DNA from: an uncultured Eubacteriales bacterium
GTDB taxonomy: Bacteria; Bacillota; Clostridia; Oscillospirales; CAG-272
Assembly: GCA_910586545.1 (NCBI GenBank)
Contig: CAJUIQ010000039.1
Location: 1-7,505 of the forward strand
Direction of reading: 5' to 3'
DNA length: 7,505 nucleotides
The position numbers and the translations under genes are program-made. Positions 1 to 6,551 of this stretch are shown piece by piece. The first letter of the stretch is position 1. Each line of letters begins with the position of its first letter. The notes below the pieces were generated by a model. It did no database searches and was not told the origin of the DNA. It was given only the letters and a program-made list of their open reading frames with translations.

Positions 1-1184
1 TCGCGGCTTAGTACAGGCTGCCAGATCAGAGATCCCTCCAACTGCTGGAATACATCTCGGATGCCAATATGGGGACCTGCATAATTTTTACCCAGCGCAC
101 AGAAACTTGTCTGTTTTTGCACATTGCGGATAAAGCGGTTTAATACAGCCGGGTGCAGAGAGGTTTGTCCATTCCAATCTGCAAAAGTAATTTTCATATT
201 GTCTAAGTCTCGGCACTCTTCCTCTTCCCATGCCAGCAGGTCGCTGTCGATTTCCGTTGTGTTGATAGAATCTTTTGCGTGGGATTTCGCATCATCAATG
301 CTGTGATAGTAGGACAGATCATATTCCCGGCGCACCATTTCGCCGCTGTCCAGTTCCATATGAATCATATCGCATGCGGCAGGAATTTCTGTGGTAGTTG
401 CTTCTTTGGCCTGTTTTTGGAAGCGGCCGGTACGCAGCGACTCTGCATTTGTCAGCCCTCTGCCTCGATACCCTAGAAAGTCGGATTTTGCCATAGTATA
501 GTATGCATCTGTAATGCTTCCGCCGTCAGAACAGGTGTTGATGAGAAGGCAGTGGTCTGACGTGCGCAGAAGACTGGAATTTTCACAGAGGCGGGATCCA
601 AATTTGTTCATCCGATCCCAAAAAGCTTCTGTTTCTTCAAATTTAAGGATAGCGTAATAGTAAGACGCAAGATAAAAAGGAATTTTGTTTTGCGTTTTAT
701 TAATAGCGGTGAGTGCAAAATGAATATGTTTCTTTTTATCAGTGTGCAGGCGCACCGCAAAGGTAACTTGCTCGGTATCTGTGATATAATAGGCGCATCG
801 GGGCGAGTATACCACATATCGATTTACAGCCAGCGGTTCAAACAGTTGTTTGCTGGCGCCAAGGAGAGAAATGGGATAGTAGTCGCCGCTGTCCATGGGG
901 ATGCCCGCAAAAAAGTTTATAGACGGATCCTCGGAAAAGTGTACTGTTTGAAAAATATTGAAGGTGGATTCACAAGCTTCTATATAACCGGAAGAGCGAG
1001 CCCACACCACCAGTCCGTCCGCGTCATAGGGATAACGGGATTCTCCGTTTTCCCTGGGATAGCACACGATATCCCGCTCACCCAAGTAAAAGGTATTTTG
1101 AGGGAGCTTTTTGTCGGGAGCGGGACGGGCTTCCAGCTCCTGAATCTGAGACAGAATCGATACAATTTTTTCTCTGAGCGTCAT
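1..1184 (-). CDS. GH94/GT36-like carbohydrate phosphorylase, N-terminal part (partial)
   Basis: The reverse strand is open without a stop from an ATG at 1184 to the left edge, giving 394 complete codons of a longer gene. The start is set by GAAAGG (1195-1200) ten bases upstream and a promoter behind it. Residues about 25-260 look like the N-terminal beta-sandwich of cellobiose-phosphorylase-like enzymes (COG3459), including SRYPY and YVVYSPR. Next come GYRGRGLTNAESLRTGRF-like residues (about 261-279) and an acidic stretch, and residues 374-381 read GIRDVFQQ. The last resembles the GYRD/GFRDQLQD segment near the start of the GH94 (alpha/alpha)6 barrel. Family members are cytoplasmic inverting phosphorylases that split beta-glucosides with phosphate; no signal peptide is visible, which fits. 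The catalytic aspartate region (DWND in known members) lies beyond the window, so activity and substrate cannot be judged. It could belong to a related family such as GH149 or GH161. I am fairly sure of the superfamily, not of the substrate. Confidence 0.72.
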   Translation of the reverse strand, partial: MTLREKIVSILSQIQELEARPAPDKKLPQNTFYLGERDIVCYPRENGESRYPYDADGLVVWARSSGYIEACESTFNIFQTVHFSEDPSINFFAGIPMDSGDYYPISLLGASKQLFEPLAVNRYVVYSPRCAYYITDTEQVTFAVRLHTDKKKHIHFALTAINKTQNKIPFYLASYYYAILKFEETEAFWDRMNKFGSRLCENSSLLRTSDHCLLINTCSDGGSITDAYYTMAKSDFLGYRGRGLTNAESLRTGRFQKQAKEATTTEIPAACDMIHMELDSGEMVRREYDLSYYHSIDDAKSHAKDSINTTEIDSDLLAWEEEECRDLDNMKITFADWNGQTSLHPAVLNRFIRNVQKQTSFCALGKNYAGPHIGIRDVFQQLEGSLIWQPVLSR

Positions 1185-1218
1185 ATGTTATGTACCTTTC
1201 AGAATTTTGTTTAAATTT

Positions 1219-1247
1219 ATTGTATCATAGAAGCTCTGCTGTCGCAA
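1219..1247 (-). promoter_or_regulatory. SigA-type promoter for the phosphorylase-like gene
   Basis: On the reverse strand a -35 box TTGCGA (1242-1247) is followed after exactly 17 bases by a -10 box TACAAT (1219-1224), five of six matches to consensus. Transcription would begin near 1212 and leave a leader of roughly 28 bases carrying the GAAAGG ribosome binding site. Assigned by motif and spacing only. Confidence 0.6.
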
Positions 1248-1255
1248 GGCGATAC

Positions 1256-1284
1256 TTGATTTTTTCTTTGTTATTTTATAAAAT
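1256..1284 (+). promoter_or_regulatory. SigA-type promoter for nnr
   Basis: TTGATT (1256-1261) and TAAAAT (1279-1284) are separated by 17 bases, with an AT-rich spacer. The predicted start of transcription is near 1291. That is too close to the ATG at 1300 to leave room for a ribosome binding site, which supports the downstream ATG at 1318 as the true start of nnr. The promoter lies back to back with the one for the leftward gene. Confidence 0.6.
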
Positions 1285-1306
1285 AAAGACAGATTAAACA
1301 TGCAGC

Positions 1307-1312
1307 GGAGGA
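1307..1312 (+). promoter_or_regulatory. Ribosome binding site deciding the nnr start
   Basis: GGAGGA at 1307-1312 sits five bases before ATG 1318. An in-frame ATG at 1300 lies upstream of this site and has no purine-rich site of its own, so 1318 is preferred. Confidence 0.8.
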
Positions 1313-1317
1313 TTTTT

Positions 1318-2811
1318 ATGAAGCGTATACTGACTGGCGTACAAATGAAAGAATGCGATGTGGCGCAAATCCATGCTGGAACGCCGTCCTATGTGTTGAT
1401 GGAACGAGCAGCCAAGTCGGTGGTGGACGAGATATATCGCAATGAATGGGAAACGAAGCAGACGCTGGTAGTATGCGGCAATGGAAATAACGGAGGCGAC
1501 GGTCTGATTGCGGCACGGCTTTTACACATGGATGGTATAGCTGTTCATGTTTATTTTGCGGGAGATATGGCACTCTGCACGCCTGAGACTAGGCAGGCGT
1601 ATACAGATGCGCGGGAGTCCGGCGTATCCTTTATACAGTCCCCAATTTGGAGCAGTTATGGGCTCATTATAGACGCCTTGTTGGGGATAGGACTGTCCCG
1701 TGCACCGGAAGGGTCATACAGTGAGATTATTCAACAGATGAACCGTTCCGGTGCAAAGATTTTGGCTGTAGATATTCCCTCCGGGATATGCGCCGATACA
1801 GGAGAGACCCCAGGAGCGGCGGTGTGTGCTGATGTGACGGTGACTATGGCGGCATATAAAAGAGGACATGTAATTGGAAAGGGCGTGAACCATAGCGGCA
1901 GAGTGAGCTGCGCGGACATCGGGATCAGCACCGACTTGTTCGACATAACAGGGAATGCGCCCTCTCTAGCTTATGTGATTGAGGAGAGAGAACTGTCTCT
2001 GATTCCTCGAAGAAAAAGAGATGCCAACAAGGGCACTTTTGGCCGGGTTTTAGTGATTGGCGGATCGCGGGGTATGTGCGGCGCAGCATATTTGTGTGCA
2101 AAGGCGGCCTATAGAAGCGGTGCGGGACTAGTGGAGATTTTTACCTGTGAAGAGAATCGGCAACCACTGCAGATATTGCTTCCTGAAGCAATTGTGACCG
2201 CTTATACAGGAGATATACCGGATTCAGCCCTTTTGACTGCCGCTCTGGGGCGGGCCAGCTTTGTTGTGATTGGGCCGGGACTGGGGCAGAATGATGGGGC
2301 GGAATTTTTAGTGCGTGAAACCCTGCAACGAACGCGTGTGCCCGTCGTCTGCGATGCGGATGCTCTCAATATATGTGCGTCACACTCTCTTGTATATCCT
2401 AACGATATCCCAGTTATTGTGACGCCTCACCCAGGGGAGTTTTCCAGAATGACAGGTCAGAGCATAGAGGCCCTCTCACAGGATCCTCAGAATAATGCGG
2501 TACAGTATGCCCGTGAAAATGGGGTGATATGCGTGCTAAAATTCGCCCGCACAGTAATTACCGACGGAAGTGTATTGTTTATAAATATGAGCGGCGGTCC
2601 AGTTCTTTCTAAGGGCGGCAGCGGAGACGTTCTATGCGGTGTGATCTCCGGCATGCTGTGCAGTGGGATGTCTCCAATTGGAGCGGCTTGCCTGGGAACT
2701 TATATTCACGGGAGAGCAGGAGATGCGGCACGGGCTGCATATGGAGAATACTCTCCGCTTGCCTCGGAGATATGCGACGAGATTGCGGGCGTATTAAAAA
2801 ATGCATATTAG
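1318..2811 (+). CDS. nnr: Bifunctional NAD(P)HX epimerase / ADP- or ATP-dependent NAD(P)HX dehydratase
   Basis: This 497-residue cytoplasmic repair enzyme restores NADH and NADPH that have become hydrated. The N-terminal domain (YjeF_N/NnrE, about 1-215) epimerises R- and S-NAD(P)HX and shows GNGNNGGDG (54-62), LLGIGL (121-126) and VDIPSG (151-156). The C-terminal ribokinase-like domain (NnrD, about 225-495) dehydrates S-NAD(P)HX. It shows GTFGRVLVIGGS (239-250), GPGLG (319-323), DADALN (346-351), TPHPGEF (369-375) and GGSGD (433-437), whose last aspartate is the expected catalytic base. Length and domain order match the usual bacterial fusion. An upstream ATG at 1300 would add six residues but lacks a ribosome binding site. 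Small deviations: the usual Lys-Gly of the LKG motif reads Lys408-Phe409, and the segment before GGSGD reads GGPVLSK. The gene has its own promoter and meets capA head to head, with a four-base overlap of the 3' ends. Confidence 0.95.
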   Translation: MKRILTGVQMKECDVAQIHAGTPSYVLMERAAKSVVDEIYRNEWETKQTLVVCGNGNNGGDGLIAARLLHMDGIAVHVYFAGDMALCTPETRQAYTDARESGVSFIQSPIWSSYGLIIDALLGIGLSRAPEGSYSEIIQQMNRSGAKILAVDIPSGICADTGETPGAAVCADVTVTMAAYKRGHVIGKGVNHSGRVSCADIGISTDLFDITGNAPSLAYVIEERELSLIPRRKRDANKGTFGRVLVIGGSRGMCGAAYLCAKAAYRSGAGLVEIFTCEENRQPLQILLPEAIVTAYTGDIPDSALLTAALGRASFVVIGPGLGQNDGAEFLVRETLQRTRVPVVCDADALNICASHSLVYPNDIPVIVTPHPGEFSRMTGQSIEALSQDPQNNAVQYARENGVICVLKFARTVITDGSVLFINMSGGPVLSKGGSGDVLCGVISGMLCSGMSPIGAACLGTYIHGRAGDAARAAYGEYSPLASEICDEIAGVLKNAY

Positions 2812-3977
2812 TTGTAAAGCTCGCCGAAAACCTGGCGGCATAGATTTTGACAATATACAAGGGAAAAATCCGGATCACTGCTGCAAATTTCATTTTCTTC
2901 TGCGAGAGTCTGTGTATAATCCGACAGTTTATAGGTAGTAATCTGTCCTGATCCCGTGCGGACATGTGTGACTAAAGGCAGTACGCCGTAGTTGGAAATA
3001 TAGGCTTTGCCTTGGTCGTCCATGGTAATGGTAATCTGAGCCATGGCGCCTACCATACGGTTGGCGATTCCTTTGCCGGTTTCGGCGGTAGAATTGATAA
3101 AATTGCCCAGCGAATAGTATACAAGCATATTCCCCTTGTCCCCAGTAATCATTTCTACCGGTTCGATTACATGGGGGTGGGTGCCAATTACAAGATTTAC
3201 ACCGCATTCATAGAAAATCTGTGTCCATTTTTCCTGACTCGCATCCGGTTTTAGTGTGTATTCTGTTCCCCAATGGGGGGCTACGATAACAAAATCCGCA
3301 GTATTTTGGGCCTGGGCTATATCGGCACGTACCTTACTTTCCTCTAGTAGATTTATAGTATAAGGAGAGCCGCCGGGAAGCAACATTCCATTTGTACCAT
3401 AGGTATAATTTAAAATAGCAATTCGAATACCATTTATTTCCCGAACATAAACGGTGTCTCGGGCGGCTGTGCTGTCGTATATGCCAAGCACTGCGATATC
3501 AGGATAGCTTGTCTTCCAAAAATGCAGACAGTTGCGCACGCCAGCTTCTTTTTTATCCAGCGCATGATTGGTGGCGTGAAGCACTACATCAAATCCGGCG
3601 CGGACGAGGGCGTCACCCACTTCAAAGGCGCCGTTAAAATTCGGATATCCGGAAAGACCAAGCTCCCTGCCTCCAAGGATTACTTCCTGATTGACAATAG
3701 CGAGGTCTGCTGCTGCGATTTCGTCTCGTACGTTTTGAAACAGGTGATCGTATTGGTAGCTGCCGTCTGCCATCCGTCCGCTGTTGGATACCGTTTCATG
3801 CAACAGTACGTCTCCCACCATGGAGATCGTTACACTGTTTGGCTGAGGCGCTTCCAGTTCGAGAGCGCTTGTTTCTTCACTTGTGAGCGGTTCGATGTAC
3901 GGCGGTTCTGGCTGTGCAGTCTTCGCACAGCCGGTCAGTAGAAGGATTGTTACAATCCAAGTAAGCATTTTTTTCAT
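2808..3977 (-). CDS. CapA-family lipoprotein (poly-gamma-glutamate capsule protein-like)
   Basis: The 389-residue product starts with a short lipoprotein signal: MKK, a hydrophobic stretch and LLTGC, with Cys17 as the predicted lipidated residue. It should therefore be anchored on the outer face of the membrane by a Pro/Glu-rich spacer (about 18-48). The body matches the CapA/PGA_cap fold, related to calcineurin-like metallophosphatases. Family motifs are GDV (55-57), NQE (96-98), TNHALD (136-141), HWG (235-237), GTHPH (265-269) and SLGNF (289-293). The probable metal ligands Asp, Asn and His are all present. In Bacillus, CapA takes part in poly-gamma-glutamate export or attachment, but no capB or capC homologue lies beside this gene, so capsule making cannot be concluded. 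Many Clostridia carry stand-alone copies of unknown role. The ribosome binding site is only modest (GAAAGAG, 3984-3990), and a long hairpin ends just upstream of it. The 3' end overlaps nnr. Confidence 0.9.
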   Translation of the reverse strand: MKKMLTWIVTILLLTGCAKTAQPEPPYIEPLTSEETSALELEAPQPNSVTISMVGDVLLHETVSNSGRMADGSYQYDHLFQNVRDEIAAADLAIVNQEVILGGRELGLSGYPNFNGAFEVGDALVRAGFDVVLHATNHALDKKEAGVRNCLHFWKTSYPDIAVLGIYDSTAARDTVYVREINGIRIAILNYTYGTNGMLLPGGSPYTINLLEESKVRADIAQAQNTADFVIVAPHWGTEYTLKPDASQEKWTQIFYECGVNLVIGTHPHVIEPVEMITGDKGNMLVYYSLGNFINSTAETGKGIANRMVGAMAQITITMDDQGKAYISNYGVLPLVTHVRTGSGQITTYKLSDYTQTLAEENEICSSDPDFSLVYCQNLCRQVFGELYN

Positions 3978-3993
3978 GTGTTGCTCTTTCTAA

Positions 3994-4035
3994 AACATGC
4001 CCGACAGACACGTGACCGTGTCTGTCGGGCATGTT
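3994..4035 (-). terminator. Perfect 19-bp hairpin between the TIM-barrel gene and capA
   Basis: Arms 3994-4012 and 4017-4035 are fully complementary, 19 base pairs with no mismatch, around the four-base loop 4013-4016. On the reverse strand the stem begins one base after the stop codon of the isomerase-like gene and is followed by only a short U tract (four U, then AG). It is most simply an intrinsic terminator of that gene. The weak U tract and the position only 16 bases before the capA ATG leave attenuation, mRNA stabilisation or a dispersed palindromic repeat as alternatives. Confidence 0.6.
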
Positions 4036-4036
4036 C

Positions 4037-4864
4037 TTATAAATTGATAGATTTTAAGAATTCGATGCTAGCCCGGGCGCTTTCCATTTGGTCCATTCCT
4101 AGAGAGGGGTTGTCCTGTTCAACGATTACCCATTTGGCGCCTGCGTCTTTTGCGGCTTCCAAAACTGCAGGAACATTCAGCATCCCTTTTCCAGTAGGAC
4201 GAAATTCCAGCTTGGATTCTCCTTCGTCCGCCTCTGTCTCCGGCAGACCAATCAGCGCATACAAGTGCGCGGGCTTTTCACCGCTCATGTAAAAGTCTTT
4301 TAAATGCACCACAGGACAACGGCCGGTAAACTTGCGGATATACGCAGCCGGATCTTCTCCGGAGACAGTTACCCAGCAGGTATCAAGTTCTGCCTGCAGT
4401 TCTTCGGGCGTTAGATGATCAAACTGGTATTCCAGTTTATACTGGCCGTCTATTTTCTCAAATTCAAAATCGTGATTGTGGTACAGCATCTGAATCCCCC
4501 TGGACTGGGCCTGCTTTCCAATCTGGCGCATATTTTCTAAAACGGTTTCATAATCCGCGTCTCCCGGACGCTGTCCTTCGACCATATATGGATATGCAAT
4601 ATATTCAACCCCCAAGGTTTGATAAAGAGAAAGCTGGTTTTCCAGATCTGTTGTAAGCATGTTATAAGATACATGAGCGCTGATAACTTTTAGTCCCAGC
4701 TCATCGCATAATGCGCGAAATGTATGTGGGTCCATATCGTACGAACCGCCGCAGGGTTCAATTCCATCGTATCCCATAGCAGCGATTTGCCGCAAGGTGC
4801 CCGCGGGATCCTTTTCCATAAAATCTCTGACGCTGTATAGCTGAATTGCGATTGGCAGTGCCAT
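4037..4864 (-). CDS. Sugar phosphate isomerase/epimerase-like TIM-barrel protein
   Basis: The 275-residue product belongs to the xylose isomerase-like TIM-barrel superfamily (AP_endonuc_2 fold, IolE/YcjR-like). These are cytoplasmic, metal-dependent enzymes acting on sugars, inositols or hydroxypyruvate. Visible markers, in order: an opening strand with IQLYSVRD (7-14), GYDGIE (31-36), YHNHDFEF (128-135), ELDTCW (159-164), HLKD (187-190), GKG (225-227) and VEQD (248-251). The Glu, Asp, His and Glu residues of these motifs are the likely metal ligands, and the length is normal. The start at 4864 is chosen because GGAGG (4870-4874) lies five bases before it and a consensus promoter sits just upstream. 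A longer in-frame reading from 4945 would place the promoter inside the gene and adds a non-family extension. Substrate is unknown and the neighbours do not suggest one. No signal peptide is seen. Confidence 0.88.
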   Translation of the reverse strand: MALPIAIQLYSVRDFMEKDPAGTLRQIAAMGYDGIEPCGGSYDMDPHTFRALCDELGLKVISAHVSYNMLTTDLENQLSLYQTLGVEYIAYPYMVEGQRPGDADYETVLENMRQIGKQAQSRGIQMLYHNHDFEFEKIDGQYKLEYQFDHLTPEELQAELDTCWVTVSGEDPAAYIRKFTGRCPVVHLKDFYMSGEKPAHLYALIGLPETEADEGESKLEFRPTGKGMLNVPAVLEAAKDAGAKWVIVEQDNPSLGMDQMESARASIEFLKSINL

Positions 4865-4894
4865 AAAAACCTCCAAGCAGATGTGATTCCTATT

Positions 4895-4923
4895 ATTATA
4901 TACGCTTCCATACAAAAAAACAA
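4895..4923 (-). promoter_or_regulatory. SigA-type promoter for the isomerase-like gene
   Basis: On the reverse strand TTGTTT (4918-4923) and a perfect TATAAT (4895-4900) are 17 bases apart. Transcription would begin near 4888, giving a leader of about 24 bases that carries GGAGG (4870-4874). This excludes the longer start at 4945. Confidence 0.68.
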
Positions 4924-4962
4924 GATACAAACCAAGGTTTTCCATAAAAAATCATTTCCAGT

Positions 4963-4993
4963 CAACGCATCTCTTGACATCGCGTAGGCGTTG
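4963..4993. repeat. Inverted repeat bracketing the guaB -35 box (possible operator)
   Basis: CAACGC (4963-4968) and its reverse complement GCGTTG (4988-4993) flank the TTGACA box, with 19 bases between the arms. An inner ACGC/GCGT pair (4965-4968 and 4982-4985) shares part of the left arm. The placement would suit a repressor that blocks RNA polymerase. No match to a known operator, including the Bacillus PurR box, is recognised. Six-base arms can arise by chance. Confidence 0.3.
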
Positions 4994-5002
4994 CTATATA
5001 AT
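4974..5002 (+). promoter_or_regulatory. Full-consensus SigA promoter for guaB
   Basis: TTGACA (4974-4979) and TATAAT (4997-5002) are separated by exactly 17 bases, a perfect match to the vegetative consensus in both boxes and in spacing. Transcription should start near 5009 and leave a leader of only about 23 bases, with GGGAG (5020-5024) as ribosome binding site. That leader is too short for a purine riboswitch, so control would act at initiation. Confidence 0.85.
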
Positions 5003-5031
5003 AAATATAATTATATAAAGGGAGACGGCGT

Positions 5032-6504
5032 ATGGTTGAATTGAAAAACAAGGTTGCATATGAAGGTCTGACCTTTGATGACGTGCTTTTGGTTCCGCGT
5101 AAAAGCGATGTGCTGCCATCAGAGATCAAATTACAGACAAAGCTTACAAAAAAAATAACGCTGAATATACCGCTGCTCAGCGCGGCGATGGATACGGTCA
5201 CAGAAAGCGAACTGGCTATTGCAATGGCTAGAGAAGGCGGCGCTGGAACGATCCATAAAAACATGTCCATTGAAGAGCAGGCTGACCAAGTGGAACGTGT
5301 GAAGAGAAGCGAAAACGGCGTTATTACCAACCCGTTTTTCCTTCATCCGGACAACTTTGTCTACGAAGCGGACGAGCTGATGGGCAAATACAAAATATCT
5401 GGCGTGCCGATTTGTGATGCGGATGGAAAACTGGTAGGTATAATTACCAACCGGGACCTTCGTTTCCTGCCGTCTTATAACATTCCGATTCATGAGGTTA
5501 TGACGAAGGAAAATCTGCTTACCACCAAAGAGGGAACCACGCTGGAAGAAGCGAAGGCAATTCTGTGTAAGGCAAAGGTGGAAAAACTGCCTATCGTAGA
5601 CGAAAATTTCCGTCTGAAGGGCCTGATCACTATTAAAGATATTGAAAAAGCTTCCAGATATCCCAATTCCGCGAAAGACAGTGCAGGGCGTCTTATTTGC
5701 GGCGCAGCTGTAGGCGTTACAGCGGATATTTTGGACCGCGCAGGCGCATTGCTGCAGGCTGGCGCAGATTATCTGGTGCTTGACAGCGCACACGGACATT
5801 CCCGAAATATTATTCAGTGCGTGGGAAAACTCAAGGACGCATTCCCTGATGCGCAGGTGATTGCGGGCAATATTGCTACTGCGGAGGCCGCCAGAGATTT
5901 GATTTCTGCCGGTGCAGACGCAATCAAAGTAGGTATTGGCCCTGGATCTATCTGCACCACAAGAGTGGTAGCTGGTATCGGCGTGCCTCAACTGACCGCA
6001 GTTATGAATGCTTATTCTGTCGCCTGCGAGGCGGGCATTCCGATTATCGCAGACGGCGGCGTAAAATATTCCGGAGACTTGCCTAAGGCTATTGCCGCAG
6101 GCGCCAATGTGATCATGATTGGATCCTTGTTTGCAGGATGTGAGGAAAGCCCTGGAACTTCTGAAATTTACCAGGGACGTCAATTTAAAGTATATCGGGG
6201 TATGGGTTCCATCGCGGCTATGGAACATGGAAGCCGGGATAGATACTTCCAGGAAAATGCAAAAAAACTTGTGCCGGAAGGGGTAGAAGGCCGTGTACCC
6301 TATAAGGGACCGTTGTCTGATACTATTTATCAGTTGATGGGTGGTCTTCGTGCCGGTATGGGATACTGCGGTGCTCCTGATATTGAGACGATGAAAGCAG
6401 AAGGATATTTTGTGAAAATTTCCAGTGCGGGTTTACGTGAAAGCCATCCTCACGATATTAATATTACCAAGGAAGCGCCCAATTACAGCATTCAAGTAAA
6501 TTGA
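5032..6504 (+). CDS. guaB: IMP dehydrogenase
   Basis: The enzyme oxidises IMP to XMP with NAD+, the first committed and rate-limiting step of GMP synthesis, in the cytoplasm as a tetramer. The 490-residue length is normal for bacteria. The N-terminal part opens with LTFDDVLLVP (13-22), typical of the family. A regulatory pair of CBS domains interrupts the (beta/alpha)8 barrel at about 95-210. The cation-binding and catalytic loop GIGPGSICTTR (301-311) carries nucleophile Cys308. The IMP-phosphate region ADGGVKYSGD (340-349) and the second phosphate loop with GSLFAG (364-369) follow, then YRGMGS (388-393). The mobile flap has the Arg-Tyr pair 404-405, and EGVEGRVPYKG (416-426) lies close behind. 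The start is fixed by GGGAG seven bases upstream and by the promoter. No guaA or other purine gene is adjacent. The next gene follows after 44 bases with no clear terminator, so cotranscription is likely. Confidence 0.97.
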   Translation: MVELKNKVAYEGLTFDDVLLVPRKSDVLPSEIKLQTKLTKKITLNIPLLSAAMDTVTESELAIAMAREGGAGTIHKNMSIEEQADQVERVKRSENGVITNPFFLHPDNFVYEADELMGKYKISGVPICDADGKLVGIITNRDLRFLPSYNIPIHEVMTKENLLTTKEGTTLEEAKAILCKAKVEKLPIVDENFRLKGLITIKDIEKASRYPNSAKDSAGRLICGAAVGVTADILDRAGALLQAGADYLVLDSAHGHSRNIIQCVGKLKDAFPDAQVIAGNIATAEAARDLISAGADAIKVGIGPGSICTTRVVAGIGVPQLTAVMNAYSVACEAGIPIIADGGVKYSGDLPKAIAAGANVIMIGSLFAGCEESPGTSEIYQGRQFKVYRGMGSIAAMEHGSRDRYFQENAKKLVPEGVEGRVPYKGPLSDTIYQLMGGLRAGMGYCGAPDIETMKAEGYFVKISSAGLRESHPHDINITKEAPNYSIQVN

Positions 6505-6535
6505 CTGCCTCCCTGGCGCAACATTGAAAGAAAGG

Positions 6536-6551
6536 CATGGTAGATACCATG
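6536..6551 (+). repeat. Short palindrome covering the start codon of the cohesin-like gene
   Basis: CATGGTA (6536-6542) and TACCATG (6545-6551) are perfect complements around GA. The palindrome contains both candidate start codons, ATG 6537 and ATG 6549. The two-base loop is too tight for all seven pairs to form in RNA, so a hairpin would keep about five or six. It could hide the start codon or be chance. Confidence 0.35.

Noticed and set aside
690..1214. Plus-strand 174-codon open frame
   Set aside because: It lies antisense to the phosphorylase-like gene, whose reverse-strand reading is uninterrupted and family-like. The plus frame shows no recognisable motif.
1222..1255. GTATC / GATAC inverted repeat in the divergent promoter region
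   Set aside because: Five-base arms 24 bases apart are expected by chance and do not align symmetrically with either promoter.
1300..1317. Upstream ATG 1300 as nnr start
   Set aside because: It falls about nine bases after the predicted transcription start and before the GGAGGA site that serves ATG 1318.
2752..2770. TCTCCG / CGGAGA hairpin near the end of nnr
   Set aside because: It lies inside the coding region with a seven-base loop and no U tract on either strand at a suitable distance, so it does not look like a terminator.
4037..4945. Longer start of the isomerase-like gene at 4945
   Set aside because: The extra 27 residues are not family-like and span a consensus promoter. GGAGG lies five bases before the ATG at 4864.
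5131..6228. Minus-strand 365-codon open frame
   Set aside because: It is the antisense shadow of guaB, with a Cys/His/Arg-rich, motif-free translation.
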